Source of the DNA: Pirellulaceae bacterium
Lineage (GTDB): Bacteria; Planctomycetota; Planctomycetia; Pirellulales; Pirellulaceae
DNA: 64,000 nt
Direction: 5' to 3'
Assembly (NCBI GenBank): GCA_019636385.1
Contig: JAHBXT010000001.1
Location: 868,001-932,000 of the forward strand
Of this stretch, positions 28,072 to 35,335 are shown one piece after another (within the stretch, counting starts at the first letter, position 1; each line of letters starts with the position of its first letter). Made by a program: the position numbers and the translations under genes. The notes below the pieces were generated by a model. That model saw nothing but the letters and a program-made list of their open reading frames with translations. It was not told where the DNA came from and did no database searches.

Positions 28072-30009
28072 TCAATTCATGCTCCACAACGTTCCATTGA
28101 GAATGGCCGCAAAAGTCGTCCACAGCAGGTAGGGGACCATCAACCAACCGGCCCAAGCGGATCGGCTAGCAAACTGGATGGTGGTAATGGCGATGGCCAC
28201 CCACAGCAATAGAATCTCGGCCATGGCGAGTCCTGGGCTTCTCAATCCGAAGAACAAGACAGACCACAGCGCGTTTAGGGCTAACTGCGCAGCGTACAGA
28301 AACATTGGCCACCGTGCGTCCAGCCAGCCAACTCGCCGCCAGACCAGCCAAGCCGCCACGGCCATCATGCAGTACAAGGCTGACCAGACAGGGCCAAAAA
28401 TCCAATCGGGCGGATGCCACTGCGGTTTTGACAATTCTTGATACCAACTCCCCACAGAACTACCGGTTGCCCAACCCCCTAACGCTGCCGCACTCCAGGT
28501 AGCCAAAAGCAGACCGACTAACCAGAGCGCCTGCTTGGTGACAGATGGCGAGTGCATTTGGACTCGCGCACTGTTCATGCCCTGACGCACAATTTCCCGT
28601 AGCATGCCAGCGAACACTATCTCATGCAACGGGTAGATTCCGTACCAGTAGGCTAGGCCGAACAGTCCGACCGGATCGAACTCGGCCGTTTGACGAACTT
28701 GGCAACCGGCTGCCGTTGGCTTGACTTCAAATTCCAGCCACGCTCGACCGGGAAGTCGCATTTCGGCAAACAGCCTCAACCGTCGCTCGGGTTCAAACGC
28801 CTCAACCCGCCAGCAGTCGAGCGTATCTCCAACTCGCAGTTCGTCTAATTCCCGCCTGCCACGGCGCATCCCGACACCGCCTACCAGTAGATCCATCCAC
28901 CCACGGATCCGCCACAGAAAGTTGGCAAAATACCAGCCAGTATGACCGCCTATACGTTGGATGGGGTAGAAAGCGTTTGAAGGCGGAATGGGAGCGTCCA
29001 GTGACCGAGAGTCAACCAAGCGTGTTCCGAAACGTGTACCACCCCAGGGTGGCAATGGCCCCGATGCAGAAAGCGCATCGGACCACCGTGTCGCAGCCAG
29101 TTCTTGATCTTCATTTTTCAGAGCCCGCTCAATTGCCTCCCGGACTCCTCGCGGCTTACAATCGAATTGCATCAGCGCCCGCCGATCATTGACCACGGTT
29201 GCGTTTTGCAGGCTATCGATCAATTTTCGTCCAACTCGTGCATAGACAGGCGTGACCAAGCCTAGCCACAGACTAGAAAGCCGCGGAGACAAAAATGGCA
29301 CGGGAATCATCCAGCGTCGCAATCCACGCTGTCGAGCATATTCCTGCATGATTTGACCATAAGACATGCGATCCGGACCGCCGATCTCAAAAACTTGGCT
29401 ACCTTCAAGCGGGCAATCCAGAGCGAGAGTCAAATACGAAAGCAAATCCTCAATGGCGATCGGCTGAGCCTGCGTAGAGACCCATCGAGGACACAACATC
29501 ACCGGCAGCTTTTGAACTAACGCCCTTATCAGCTCGAACGATAAACTCCCAGAACCGATCACGATCGAGGCTCGAAACTCAATCACCAAAGCCCCAGAAG
29601 TACGCAAGCATTCGCCAACTTCCTGTCGGCTTCGCAAATGTTTCGACAGATTGGTAGACTCATCTCCCAGTCCTCCCAAATAGATGATTCTCCTGACACC
29701 GGCGCTTCGAGCGGCGGCGGCAAAATTCAAGGCGGCCTGTCGGTCATCCTCCTCAAAATCCGCCGCAGTACCCATCGAGTGCACCAGATAGTAAGCTACT
29801 TGCACACCCTCCAACGCCGGCAATAAAGTCTCCGCTTGCAGTACATCGCCACGGAAAATTTCGGTGGTCGGTGACACCCGTGCTTTCAAGAATTCTGGCC
29901 GTCGAGCCAAACACCGGACTCGCAAGCCCTTCTGCTCCAACAGCGGGATCAAGCGTCCGCCGACATATCCCGATCCGCCGGTAACCAAGACCGTAAATGG
30001 CTGCTGCAT
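28072..30009 (-). CDS. NAD(P)-binding SDR + DUF2867 (SRPBCC-like) + TspO/MBR fusion protein
   Basis: The protein has 645 residues and three parts. Residues 1-300 are an atypical SDR with the dinucleotide motif TGGSGYVGG near residue 10 and YLGGLGDES further on. Residues about 340-490 match DUF2867, often found after such SDRs, including WRIRGWMDLLVGGVG. Residues about 500-645 are a five-helix TspO/MBR domain, with WYQELSKPQWHPP, FGPVWSALY, LNALWSVLFFG and PYLLWTTFAAILN. TspO proteins bind tetrapyrroles or cholesterol and act in stress and pigment control. The fusion would tether an NAD(P)-dependent enzyme to the membrane beside a TspO pocket; that idea is inference. The gene is transcribed toward the SpoIIE-type phosphatase gene. 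Confidence 0.85.
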   Translation of the reverse strand: MQQPFTVLVTGGSGYVGGRLIPLLEQKGLRVRCLARRPEFLKARVSPTTEIFRGDVLQAETLLPALEGVQVAYYLVHSMGTAADFEEDDRQAALNFAAAARSAGVRRIIYLGGLGDESTNLSKHLRSRQEVGECLRTSGALVIEFRASIVIGSGSLSFELIRALVQKLPVMLCPRWVSTQAQPIAIEDLLSYLTLALDCPLEGSQVFEIGGPDRMSYGQIMQEYARQRGLRRWMIPVPFLSPRLSSLWLGLVTPVYARVGRKLIDSLQNATVVNDRRALMQFDCKPRGVREAIERALKNEDQELAATRWSDALSASGPLPPWGGTRFGTRLVDSRSLDAPIPPSNAFYPIQRIGGHTGWYFANFLWRIRGWMDLLVGGVGMRRGRRELDELRVGDTLDCWRVEAFEPERRLRLFAEMRLPGRAWLEFEVKPTAAGCQVRQTAEFDPVGLFGLAYWYGIYPLHEIVFAGMLREIVRQGMNSARVQMHSPSVTKQALWLVGLLLATWSAAALGGWATGSSVGSWYQELSKPQWHPPDWIFGPVWSALYCMMAVAAWLVWRRVGWLDARWPMFLYAAQLALNALWSVLFFGLRSPGLAMAEILLLWVAIAITTIQFASRSAWAGWLMVPYLLWTTFAAILNGTLWSMN

Positions 30010-30101
30010 GGTTGAATCTTAAAGAAGGTCAGGACTGGGCCGAAACATGATGTATAACTGTCGTACGAAATCTGGCAAGAATTGTTGCGGCTGCTAGCGA
30101 C

Positions 30102-30159
30102 CATTTGTTGCGCCAGGTGGCAGAACCTGGCAAAATTTGGCAGGCCTGGCGACCAAATG
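30102..30159. repeat. imperfect inverted repeat (stem-loop)
   Basis: The left arm (30102-30117) and right arm (30145-30159) are complementary apart from one bulge and one mismatch. The loop itself contains a smaller GCCAGGT/ACCTGGC hairpin. It lies upstream of the SDR-TspO gene and left of the first dispersed repeat. It could be a REP-like element or an operator. Confidence 0.5.
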
Positions 30160-30212
30160 TCGTGTCCCGAAAAACACCACAAAATCACAGGGAAATACTG
30201 GGTTTTCGCATG

Positions 30213-30250
30213 TCGGGGCAACAGCCGCCCATTGAGCCTTTTTAACTCCG
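30213..30250. repeat. dispersed 38-bp repeat, copy 1
   Basis: The copy starts TCGGGGCAACA and continues with an ATTGAGCCTTTTT block. The same pattern of about 38 bp, TCGGGGyrACA..(13 bp)..TTTTT, recurs at 32554, 39309 and 41307. This copy lies 87 bp downstream of the DUF1330 stop codon and is the most diverged of the four. Confidence 0.55.
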
Positions 30251-30336
30251 GAGCGCGAAATTAGGACACTGCTTTTAGATGGCACTTCCCTAGGAAATCA
30301 ATGCCGCTATGATCCAACCGGGCTTGCGTACGATAG

Positions 30337-30624
30337 TCATATTCCCTGGACAATCACGCCACGATAGACAGCTCCGCGATGGCGGTGTTGGGCTGCATCT
30401 TGATACGCCGGGCTATCATACCAGTCTTGGGCTTCTTCCACGCTTGGGAATTCAGCAATCACAACGCCTTCGACATCCGGTCCTTCCAGTGTCAGATGCT
30501 TACCATAGGCGGCTAGCACTTTGAACGGGCGACCTTGCAGTGTCGCTGTTACTTTCTCCCAGTAGGCTTCCAGTTCGGATTGATCGAGCGTTTTTTCACG
30601 AATGAACACCACATAAGCTGGCAT
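30337..30624 (-). CDS. DUF1330 family protein
   Basis: The small protein of 95 residues is the expected size for DUF1330, a ferredoxin-like alpha/beta fold. It starts AYVVFIREKTLDQSELEAYW and has the family's EFPSVEEAQDWYDSPAYQ motif. The biochemical role of DUF1330 proteins is not established. An AGGAG lies six bases before the ATG. It is 32 bp after the SDR gene on the same strand and is the last gene of the sigma-SDR-DUF1330 unit. A decayed relative lies at 26875-27030. Confidence 0.88.
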   Translation of the reverse strand: MPAYVVFIREKTLDQSELEAYWEKVTATLQGRPFKVLAAYGKHLTLEGPDVEGVVIAEFPSVEEAQDWYDSPAYQDAAQHRHRGAVYRGVIVQGI

Positions 30625-30656
30625 GTATTTCTCCTGTTGAGGTGTGGGAATTTGGG

Positions 30657-31412
30657 TTATCGCAAACCGCCGGAAGCAAGAATAACTTCGCCGGTCAACC
30701 AGCCGGAGTCATCCGAGGCGAGAAACGAAACAATTTTGGCGATGTCTCTTGGCGTACCCATTCGGCCCAGAGGGGTCATGGCGACGAGGTGCTTTTCTAT
30801 GTCATTATCGACGCCGTACAGTCCCGCCTCCTTCGTCCCTTCGCTAAGCGTGGCGCCGGGATTGACGGAGTTAACGCGAATTTTTCGCGGGGCGAGTTCT
30901 TTGGCCAGCACGCCGGTCACGGCATCGAGGCCCGCTTTGCTGGCGGAGTAGATCGAGTATCCGGGCGGATGCGAGCGCGAGGCACCGGAGCCGATATTGA
31001 TGATGCTTCCGCCATCCGATCCGAAGTGCGGGAGCGATTCGCGGATAACCAGCAATGGCCCGAGCAGGTTGACTTTGATCTCGCGGTGGAACTCTTCCTC
31101 GGTCAGTTCCGCGACAGGCATCGCCCGATAGACGCCGGCATTATTGACCAGAATGTCGAGAGAGCCGAAGGTTTCCTTCGCCCGCTCGAAAAGCTCGGCA
31201 ACATCGGCAGACTTCGCGACATTCGCCTGAATCGCGATGGCACGGCCACCTCCAGCGGTAATCGCATTGACGACGGATTCCGCGCCGGTTCGGTCGCTCG
31301 CGTAATTCACCACAACTGCCGCACCCACAGCGGCAAGCTCCCTGGCAATTCCCGCTCCGATGCCCTTGGACGCTCCCGTTACGAGAGCCACTTTGCGTTG
31401 CAATTTCGACAT
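30657..31412 (-). CDS. SDR-family oxidoreductase (3-oxoacyl-ACP reductase-like)
   Basis: The 251-residue classical SDR has the cofactor motif TGASKGIG near residue 11, the NNAG motif, the catalytic Ser in IINIGSG, the YxxxK pair in [10 protein letters not shown], and the C-terminal ASGGLR. It would reduce or oxidise a carbonyl/hydroxyl with NAD(P)H; the substrate is unknown. An AAGGAGGA lies just upstream of the ATG at 31412. A copy of the motif found before the ECF sigma gene sits at 31436-31461, so this gene is a likely direct target of that sigma factor. DUF1330 follows. Confidence 0.9.
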   Translation of the reverse strand: MSKLQRKVALVTGASKGIGAGIARELAAVGAAVVVNYASDRTGAESVVNAITAGGGRAIAIQANVAKSADVAELFERAKETFGSLDILVNNAGVYRAMPVAELTEEEFHREIKVNLLGPLLVIRESLPHFGSDGGSIINIGSGASRSHPPGYSIYSASKAGLDAVTGVLAKELAPRKIRVNSVNPGATLSEGTKEAGLYGVDNDIEKHLVAMTPLGRMGTPRDIAKIVSFLASDDSGWLTGEVILASGGLR

Positions 31413-31435
31413 CACTTGTCCTCCTTACTCCCGTA

Positions 31436-31461
31436 GACACCACGGGAAGGAGACTGTGACA
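31436..31461 (-). promoter_or_regulatory. predicted ECF sigma-dependent promoter of the SDR gene
   Basis: On the minus strand the -35-like element TGTCACA (31461-31455) and a -10-like TGTC (31439-31436) are separated by 15 bp. The same two elements with the same spacing stand before the sigma gene. The layout resembles the published ECF41 promoter (TGTCACA, 16 bp, CGTC). The start of transcription would lie about 20 bp before the ATG. Confidence 0.65.
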
Positions 31462-31478
31462 AGCGATTTCAGGATTCT

Positions 31479-32360
31479 TCAATTGAGTTGCAGCGCTGTC
31501 CCGAAATCGCCTTTGTCGAGCAGTTGCCGCAGACAGTCGAACTGATTCTTCGGTTCGAGAAAGGGGTGCTCGCGGAAAATCGCCGCGTATTGTTCATTCA
31601 CGGTATTCTCGATGGTCCGCACGATACCTTCTGCCGCTTCCGAGATGCGTTGCACATGCAGCGGGACGAATTGCAGCTGTCCGGGATCGACATGTCCCGC
31701 CTCGATAAAGCCCCTGGTCTTCTTCGGGCAGCGACAGGGGTTGTTTGCGTTGACCAGACCGCACTGGCCGTGCATGAACTGGTAGAGTTCGCGGCGGGCG
31801 CGAGAGAGGCTCTGCCGGAAATTGTCGGCGGTCATCTCCAGGATTTCGCTGGCGACCGTGTCGCTGGCTCCGAAGATTTCGCCCAGCGTGAAGATCAGCC
31901 GTTGCTTGCGGTCGAGGCAGAGCAACATCCCCGTAGTACAGGAGATTTTGGCTTCTTCAACCAGCAGCGGCACATCGACCGGCACGGACTTCGGGTCGGG
32001 CAGGTCCAGGTTGGGGGTGTCGTTGATGGCGGCGGCGTAGCTGGAAAAGGTTTGGGCTTCGGTTTCCCCGCCGCGCCGCTTCATGTTCAGCACGTGGTTG
32101 GCCGTGATGCGGTAGAGCCAGGTGCGAAACTGGCTTTCCCCCTGGAACGTGCTGAGTCGGGTGATGGCCTTGATCAGCACTTCCTGCGTGACTTCTTCCG
32201 CATCCTGCGCGTGAAAGACCATGCGGACTGCGATGTTATAGATCCACGATTGATGTCGCAGGACCAGCTTTTCCAAGGCCTCTCGGTTGCCGCTCTTGGC
32301 CCGCGCGATCAGGTCGTTATCCGTGGATTCATCGATAACCTCGGCAAAGGGATTATGCAT
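31479..32360 (-). CDS. ECF-type RNA polymerase sigma factor with a C-terminal extension
   Basis: The 293-residue protein has sigma region 2 (about 9-95, with AEEVTQEVLIKAITRL and the WLYRITANHVLNMKRR segment) and region 4 (about 140-195, with 'FRQSLSRARRELYQFM'). After these comes a 95-residue extension starting at a Cys-rich motif with C200, C209 and C211, then a helical tail. ECF factors direct polymerase to stress or signal promoters. An extension of this kind can replace a separate anti-sigma factor, and no anti-sigma gene is next to it. The gene has the same two-part promoter motif as the SDR gene and probably drives itself. The ATG at 32360 is chosen; a GTG one codon earlier is possible. 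Confidence 0.88.
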   Translation of the reverse strand: MHNPFAEVIDESTDNDLIARAKSGNREALEKLVLRHQSWIYNIAVRMVFHAQDAEEVTQEVLIKAITRLSTFQGESQFRTWLYRITANHVLNMKRRGGETEAQTFSSYAAAINDTPNLDLPDPKSVPVDVPLLVEEAKISCTTGMLLCLDRKQRLIFTLGEIFGASDTVASEILEMTADNFRQSLSRARRELYQFMHGQCGLVNANNPCRCPKKTRGFIEAGHVDPGQLQFVPLHVQRISEAAEGIVRTIENTVNEQYAAIFREHPFLEPKNQFDCLRQLLDKGDFGTALQLN

Positions 32361-32433
32361 CACCGCATTCCTCGCTCAGAACACCTCTTTCTGCCCTACT
32401 CCTCTTTCTACTCTAACAGACATGAACTCCTTG

Positions 32434-32459
32434 GACACGCGAGGCAAAGGACTGTGACA
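32434..32459 (-). promoter_or_regulatory. predicted autoregulated promoter of the ECF sigma gene
   Basis: On the minus strand TGTCACA (32459-32453) is followed after 15 bp by TGTC (32437-32434), matching the motif at 31436-31461 exactly in both core elements and spacing. The flanks also agree (ACTGTGACAA read on the plus strand). It lies about 75 bp before the sigma ATG. Confidence 0.65.
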
Positions 32460-32497
32460 ATCCCGTCTGAAATTGCCGGTACCGCCCGAAAAATTCA

Positions 32498-32537
32498 AAT
32501 CCCGCCAACAGTCGCTCGTGCAACCACTGGCGGGATT
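32498..32537. terminator. 10-bp perfect stem-loop 3' of the Qat-like operon
   Basis: The arms 32498-32507 and 32528-32537 are exact inverse complements around a 20-base loop. It lies about 215 bp past the ASCH stop codon and just left of repeat copy 2. On the minus strand the right arm is transcribed first and the stem is followed by a weak T-rich stretch, so it may end the Qat transcript. Alternatively it may belong to the repeat element. Confidence 0.4.
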
Positions 32538-32553
32538 CGTATTTACGTCGCAG

Positions 32554-32591
32554 TCGGGGCGACAGGACGGCAATAGAACTTTTTCGTCCGC
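32554..32591. repeat. dispersed 38-bp repeat, copy 2
   Basis: The copy begins TCGGGGCGACAGGACGGCAA and continues with TAGAACTTTTTC. It shares most positions with copy 3 at 39309. Both are followed about 77 bp after their start by the same CGACGCAA block (32632 and 39386). It lies between the Qat-like operon and the sigma-factor unit. The first 14 bases resemble the complement of a tRNA-Pro 3' end. Confidence 0.7.
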
Positions 32592-32753
32592 CTATTTTTG
32601 GGATCAAGGGCGATGTTGCAGGACTGATTTGCGACGCAACTCCTGAATTCAAAAGGTCTTCGGGTGTAGGCTTTACAGGATGAGCTGAGTCATCGACCGG
32701 CTTGTGGGGTTCAAGCCGATAATTGCAATCTTGGAAATGACCCCGGTAAGGAT

Positions 32754-33107
32754 TTACAAATCAGTGATTGCCGGGTCCAGCAATCCTGTTACATCGACCT
32801 CGAACACCCTCAGTTCGCCCTGAACCGGAAATGGCTTCTTGATCCGCCGGACGTTCTCCAACACCCATGCAATCGCTTTTGGAGTTTTTCGACACTGCGC
32901 CGCGGGTTCATCAAGTACGGACATGGGTCGACAATCGACAAGAGTCGCCACAGCTAGGGCATATCCCGCTGGAGGAATGTCTGGTTCCTTTGAAGAGACA
33001 ATTAGAATCTCACCGCGATAGCGAGTGGACCAGGTTCGTGTCTCGATAGTCTTCTCACCGTCGGCAATCATGTTCGCCCAAGGCTGTTTTACAGATATCG
33101 CTTTCAT
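32754..33107 (-). CDS. ASCH-domain protein in the qatD position of a Qat-like operon
   Basis: The 117-residue protein is a single ASCH (PUA-like) domain. It starts MKAISVKQPWANMI, then 'GEKTIETRTW' and YRGEILIVSSK, the standard ASCH opening, followed by 'YALAVATLVDCRP'. ASCH domains bind RNA or modified bases, and one member, YqfB, hydrolyses the amide of N4-acetylcytidine. The ATG at 33107 overlaps the QatC stop as ATGA, so the two are translationally coupled. A longer frame from 33224 would run far into qatC and is rejected. In described Qat systems the fourth gene encodes a TatD-type nuclease; none is present here. Its role in defence is inferred from position only. Confidence 0.85.
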   Translation of the reverse strand: MKAISVKQPWANMIADGEKTIETRTWSTRYRGEILIVSSKEPDIPPAGYALAVATLVDCRPMSVLDEPAAQCRKTPKAIAWVLENVRRIKKPFPVQGELRVFEVDVTGLLDPAITDL

Positions 33108-34507
33108 CGGCTTGGCACCTTGACCTTCGCAGCGAGACCAATCATCTCTTGCGTTTTGCTTGAACACACGACTTGCATTTTTGACAGAAAATCCTTGGCC
33201 CACAACTGAATCATGTTCGCCCATGGCGAATAGTCAGTTGTGGCGTATGGGCCAATCCGACCTCCAACTTCGGGTGAAAAACATCCGTGACTGAGTACGG
33301 TCATTTCGAGTTCCATCGGGCTTGCCGCAATGACGCGTTCCGCAAACTGAATCAAACCGCGGAAATCGGCTCTCTGATATGGCTTCATGTCTCCGAGGTG
33401 TTGAAACGAATCAAAAGCGTATTCACTTGAATCGTCCAGACCACATTCGATCATTGCAGCACGTCTGTAAATGCATGGCATGCAATACCCACAGTGAAGC
33501 ACCTTAAGATTCTTGTACCGCGAGGCTCTGGAACAAGATACAGACCGTTTTGCGAGAGGTATCAATTCGTCTGGAAGACCGCGCAGCATGTCCGTCTTGC
33601 TCTGATACAGGAAGGGGTTCCGTAGCGCACCCTCGAAGATGCCAAGCTGAGCAACAACGTCAGCGAACTCCACGAGAAACTGGGGGTGTGCGGTGCGAGT
33701 GCTCAAGGAGCCGAGTCGTGAACGCTGTAGTGGCGCGTTCAACGCGATCAGACCGTTCTCGGGGATATACAGCTCTGGCACATTGGCCGAAGCTGCCACT
33801 GACACAGCCAGGCTCAAAAACAGGAATGATCGGCAGCGATGGGTTTCCTCTACTTTCTTCGCAAGCTGGTAATGCGTCTTCTCTGCCCTGCTGCGGGCAA
33901 CCCGGCATTGCACCAGCGTCAACTGGTTGGGAAAGAGTGCCAAGAGCTGTCGCGCTAACTCAGTTTGAGCTGACGCTGTCACATTATCTGCTTGGTGACC
34001 CACCAGGATCACCTTCTTGCCGCCCTTGAGAAGCTGATAGGCCCCCATCAGTGAATCAATACCACCTGAAAAAAGACAGACAGCGTCCATTCCACGAGGT
34101 AATTTCGCCCGATGCTTCTTGATCGGAATGGCTTTGCGATCTAGCCAATCGAAGCTGAAGTTGTCTCCAGCAACGCGTTTCAAGCACATCGACAGTGATG
34201 GTGTAACTTCTTGCCATACCGAACGATCGGCTACAGGAACGACAAAATCGTGAGAGCGGGTCCATCGATCGGGCGCACTCTTGCGAGCTTCCATCTCGTC
34301 AGTGATGTAGACCATCACTGCCACATCCACCAAGTCACGTGCCGTCTGAGACATCTTGACCAATAGTGGTTGACCATCACGCTTAAACCGGAGCGTGACG
34401 TTTCCAGACGGCAAGGTGTCAATGACACCTCCCTTCAAGGCCGCAAGTGCATGAATGTATTTCTTATCGCCGCAGCCTTTGGGTCCGACATTTCTTACCG
34501 CTTTCAT
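33104..34507 (-). CDS. qatC: QatC-like QueC-family ATP-dependent enzyme
   Basis: The 467-residue protein has a QueC-like domain after an N-terminal extension of about 135 residues. The PP-loop reads LFSGGIDS (147-152 core). A zinc site is formed by C325 and the cluster C339-G-Y-C342-M-P-C345. QueC makes 7-cyano-7-deazaguanine from carboxydeazaguanine. The related QatC proteins belong to the anti-phage Qat system and are longer than housekeeping QueC, as here. No queD, queE or queF is nearby, which argues against a queuosine role. The ATG at 34507 has GGAG five bases upstream. A GTG at 34513 overlapping the QatB stop is the alternative. Confidence 0.85.
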   Translation of the reverse strand: MKAVRNVGPKGCGDKKYIHALAALKGGVIDTLPSGNVTLRFKRDGQPLLVKMSQTARDLVDVAVMVYITDEMEARKSAPDRWTRSHDFVVPVADRSVWQEVTPSLSMCLKRVAGDNFSFDWLDRKAIPIKKHRAKLPRGMDAVCLFSGGIDSLMGAYQLLKGGKKVILVGHQADNVTASAQTELARQLLALFPNQLTLVQCRVARSRAEKTHYQLAKKVEETHRCRSFLFLSLAVSVAASANVPELYIPENGLIALNAPLQRSRLGSLSTRTAHPQFLVEFADVVAQLGIFEGALRNPFLYQSKTDMLRGLPDELIPLAKRSVSCSRASRYKNLKVLHCGYCMPCIYRRAAMIECGLDDSSEYAFDSFQHLGDMKPYQRADFRGLIQFAERVIAASPMELEMTVLSHGCFSPEVGGRIGPYATTDYSPWANMIQLWAKDFLSKMQVVCSSKTQEMIGLAAKVKVPSR

Positions 34508-34509
34508 AA

Positions 34510-35322
34510 TCACTCCGGTGGTTCTGGGTTTCTGAGCCGGAATTCGAGTGTCGAAACAATCCCATTCCCGAGTTCTTGCCCAGCGGGACCAAACCAGTCC
34601 ACTCGGTCAAAACGCCCCTCGGCGCGAAGGTCTTCAATCAGTGTTTCAACCTGCGACCGACACCCGCGTTCGACTGCTGACGACAATGCAACAGATTCAT
34701 CAATCGAGTCGGTCCGCAACGTGACGTGGTTCTCAATCAGTGTCCAAACACGATCAAATACGTACTTTGTTAAGAAACATTCAATCAACCCCTCAATGCC
34801 CTCTCTGGCCAAGAACCCTTGGAGCGCTGCATCAAGATTTTGGTAGGAATGATCGCCTTCAAGTGCAGCAGCATCAAGAATCGCGTCACGCAAAGTAGCG
34901 CCGAGTAGTTCTTGCTGGAGGCCATCAGAGATGCCTGCGATGTGTTCAGCGATTCGTGCAACGACTTCGGCGGCAGATCGACCTCGCAACTCGCCAAGGC
35001 CAAGCGTGTCCAGCGCTGCGCCAAGATCGCCACCTTGAAGAGCTGTCGCAAAACTACCGAGTGACGAAACCGCACTTCCTACAGACGCGTTCCTCACTGA
35101 ACCGCCACTTCTTCCACGCCCTCCACCGCCAGCTCCACCTCCTGTGCCTCCACTGCCTCCACGCGTCGACGGAAATCCCATGCCGCCCGCTGCACCGATC
35201 ACATTAGAAATAAGTTTCTGAGCGTTGCGAGAGACGGCATCCCCAAGAAGCGAGTTGATCTCTCGCTTCACATCGGTCCAGTCGCCACCGGCTGGCGTCG
35301 GGAGATTGATCGACGTCCCCAT
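34510..35322 (-). CDS. qatB: QatB-like protein
   Basis: The 270-residue protein begins Met-Gly-Thr-Ser. It has a Gly/Arg/Ser-rich low-complexity stretch (about 50-80), then a helical domain to the C-terminus. It has no enzyme motif. The length, Gly-rich segment and position between the KAP ATPase and the QueC-like gene match QatB of Qat anti-phage systems; by sequence alone it would be called hypothetical. The start at 35322 follows the QatA stop by 13 bp and has AGGGGAT upstream. A longer frame from 35493 would overlap qatA and is not used. Gly2 would be exposed after removal of Met, which may matter for the QueC-like partner. Confidence 0.75.
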   Translation of the reverse strand: MGTSINLPTPAGGDWTDVKREINSLLGDAVSRNAQKLISNVIGAAGGMGFPSTRGGSGGTGGGAGGGGRGRSGGSVRNASVGSAVSSLGSFATALQGGDLGAALDTLGLGELRGRSAAEVVARIAEHIAGISDGLQQELLGATLRDAILDAAALEGDHSYQNLDAALQGFLAREGIEGLIECFLTKYVFDRVWTLIENHVTLRTDSIDESVALSSAVERGCRSQVETLIEDLRAEGRFDRVDWFGPAGQELGNGIVSTLEFRLRNPEPPE

Positions 35323-35335
35323 TTTGCCAGATCCC

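Noticed and set aside
33108..33224. Longer start for the ASCH gene
   Set aside because: It would overlap qatC by 120 bp. The ASCH domain begins exactly at the ATG at 33107, which forms an ATGA overlap.
33104..34507. A housekeeping queuosine gene (queC)
   Set aside because: The protein is about twice the usual QueC length, no other queuosine gene is near, and the neighbours match Qat.
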